From assembly GCA_963691775.1 (NCBI GenBank), contig OY829369.1:1054001-1118000 (forward strand): a stretch of DNA of 64,000 nt. Direction: 5' to 3'. Source of the DNA: JAZBPO01 sp963691775 (lineage in GTDB: Bacteria > Pseudomonadota > Gammaproteobacteria > Pseudomonadales > Azotimanducaceae). Positions 63,680 through 64,000 of the stretch are shown one piece after another (the stretch's first letter is position 1; the number at the start of each line of letters is the position of its first letter). Made by a program: the position numbers and the translations under genes. Under the pieces are notes generated by a model. It had not been told where the DNA came from, searched no databases, and saw only the letters and a list, made by a program, of their open reading frames with translations.

Positions 63680-63695
63680 TGGCACATCACTTGCT
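63680..63695 (+). promoter_or_regulatory. sigma-54 promoter of the final gene
   Basis: TGGCAC-ATCAC-TTGCT, an exact match to TGGCAC-N5-TTGCW. The -12 C is 38 bases before ATG 63732, the same spacing as in the other two polysaccharide units. Confidence 0.85.
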
Positions 63696-63731
63696 GTCGG
63701 TCCGTAGTTGATCTGTATTGGGAGTACCGGG

Positions 63732-64000
63732 ATGGACTGTAAAACGTTCGCACGCACAGCGCTCTTCATACCGCTCGCCCTCGCGGGCGCGACCGCGGCG
63801 GCCGGCCCGTTTTCAGAGTGTCCCGAGGAGGCGTTCCTCGCCCAGACGGCAAACTCCCGGTTCTACGGCGTGGATCTCGGCTCCGGCAACTACCGCGAGC
63901 TGCATCGCACGAGTGGAAGGGGGGTCATCAACGCAATCGGCTTCAGCATACATGACGCGTATCTGTACGGCTGGAACAAGCCTACCCAAACGCTCCTGCG
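63732..64000 (+). CDS. secreted surface protein, DUF6923-like, partial (3' end outside window)
   Basis: 89 residues visible. Signal peptide to about 23 (TALFIPLALAGATAAA-G). Mature start CPEEAFLAQT followed by SRFYGVDLGSGNYRELHRTSG and INAIGFSIHDAYLYGW (cited in part), the repeat pattern of DUF6923, a beta-rich module of surface and PEP-CTERM/LPXTG proteins. ATG 63732 with GGGAG 9 bases upstream, from a perfect sigma-54 promoter. The C-terminus, and so any PEP-CTERM tail, is not visible. Confidence 0.75.
   Translation, partial: MDCKTFARTALFIPLALAGATAAAGPFSECPEEAFLAQTANSRFYGVDLGSGNYRELHRTSGRGVINAIGFSIHDAYLYGWNKPTQTLL

Noticed and set aside
1..64000. CRISPR arrays, insertion sequences, prophage, rRNA and tRNA genes
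   Set aside because: No direct-repeat/spacer array, transposase, integrase, phage structural gene or RNA gene motif was found; the tandem repeats have no spacers.

Overview
The window is high-GC DNA with tightly packed, co-directional operons, many 4-base stop/start overlaps and frequent GTG starts. The gene content (NudC, NptA-like transporter, two RND pumps, a TTQ amine dehydrogenase operon, a Baeyer-Villiger monooxygenase, sigma-54-type promoters in front of exopolysaccharide genes, a CsrA-like protein) fits a free-living Gammaproteobacterium. That placement is inferred from gene content, not from a marker gene. No rRNA, tRNA, CRISPR array or insertion sequence was seen.

Layout: 0-0.45 kb holds the 3' truncated (by the window) gene of an H-NOX nitric-oxide sensor that starts at a GTG, on the minus strand. 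1.2-2.5 kb is a two-gene response-regulator operon (receiver, then receiver-HPt). 2.9-5.4 kb has a sugar-phosphate transferase and a divergent pyruvyl-transferase-like gene. 6.1-11.6 kb is small-molecule metabolism (D-aminoacylase family, two SDRs, a VOC protein) and a Na/Pi transporter. 11.9-17.1 kb has a membrane diguanylate cyclase, a BVMO with a coupled mini acyl-CoA-dehydrogenase-like gene, and a BciA-like vinyl reductase. 17.2-21.4 kb is RND pump 1, followed by a divergent CsrA-like gene and an MFS transporter. 23.4-30.4 kb is a nine-gene minus-strand operon of mostly unrecognised envelope proteins around a MotA/ExbB-like plus MotB/ExbD-like pair and a lytic transglycosylase; it is the best candidate here for an undescribed system. 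31.4-35.5 kb holds NudC, a CadC-like regulator, small proteins and a FadR-type regulator that is translationally coupled to RND pump 2 (35.5-39.9 kb). 40-41.8 kb is an ECF sigma factor operon. 42-44.7 kb has secreted and peptidase genes. 44.9-49.3 kb is a quinoprotein amine dehydrogenase operon (heavy chain, MauE, MauD, light chain, cytochrome c) behind a ureohydrolase gene. 49.4-51.4 kb is a nitroreductase and an MFS permease. 51.7-64 kb is an exopolysaccharide cluster: glycosyltransferases, flippase, sulfotransferase, a giant SLBB export protein carrying an internal OmpA domain, a Wzz-type protein, a WecG-STAS fusion, and the start of a secreted surface protein.

Two themes cut across the genes. 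First, sigma-54 (-24/-12) elements sit 38-72 bases before the starts of the response-regulator operon and of each exopolysaccharide transcription unit, including two exact TGGCAC-N5-TTGC matches; this implies an RpoN-controlled polysaccharide/biofilm regulon, plausibly linked to the NO sensor and the phosphorelay at the left end. Second, short tandem arrays with a constant 12-base unit but unrelated unit sequences occur at several places, both inside genes and between them.
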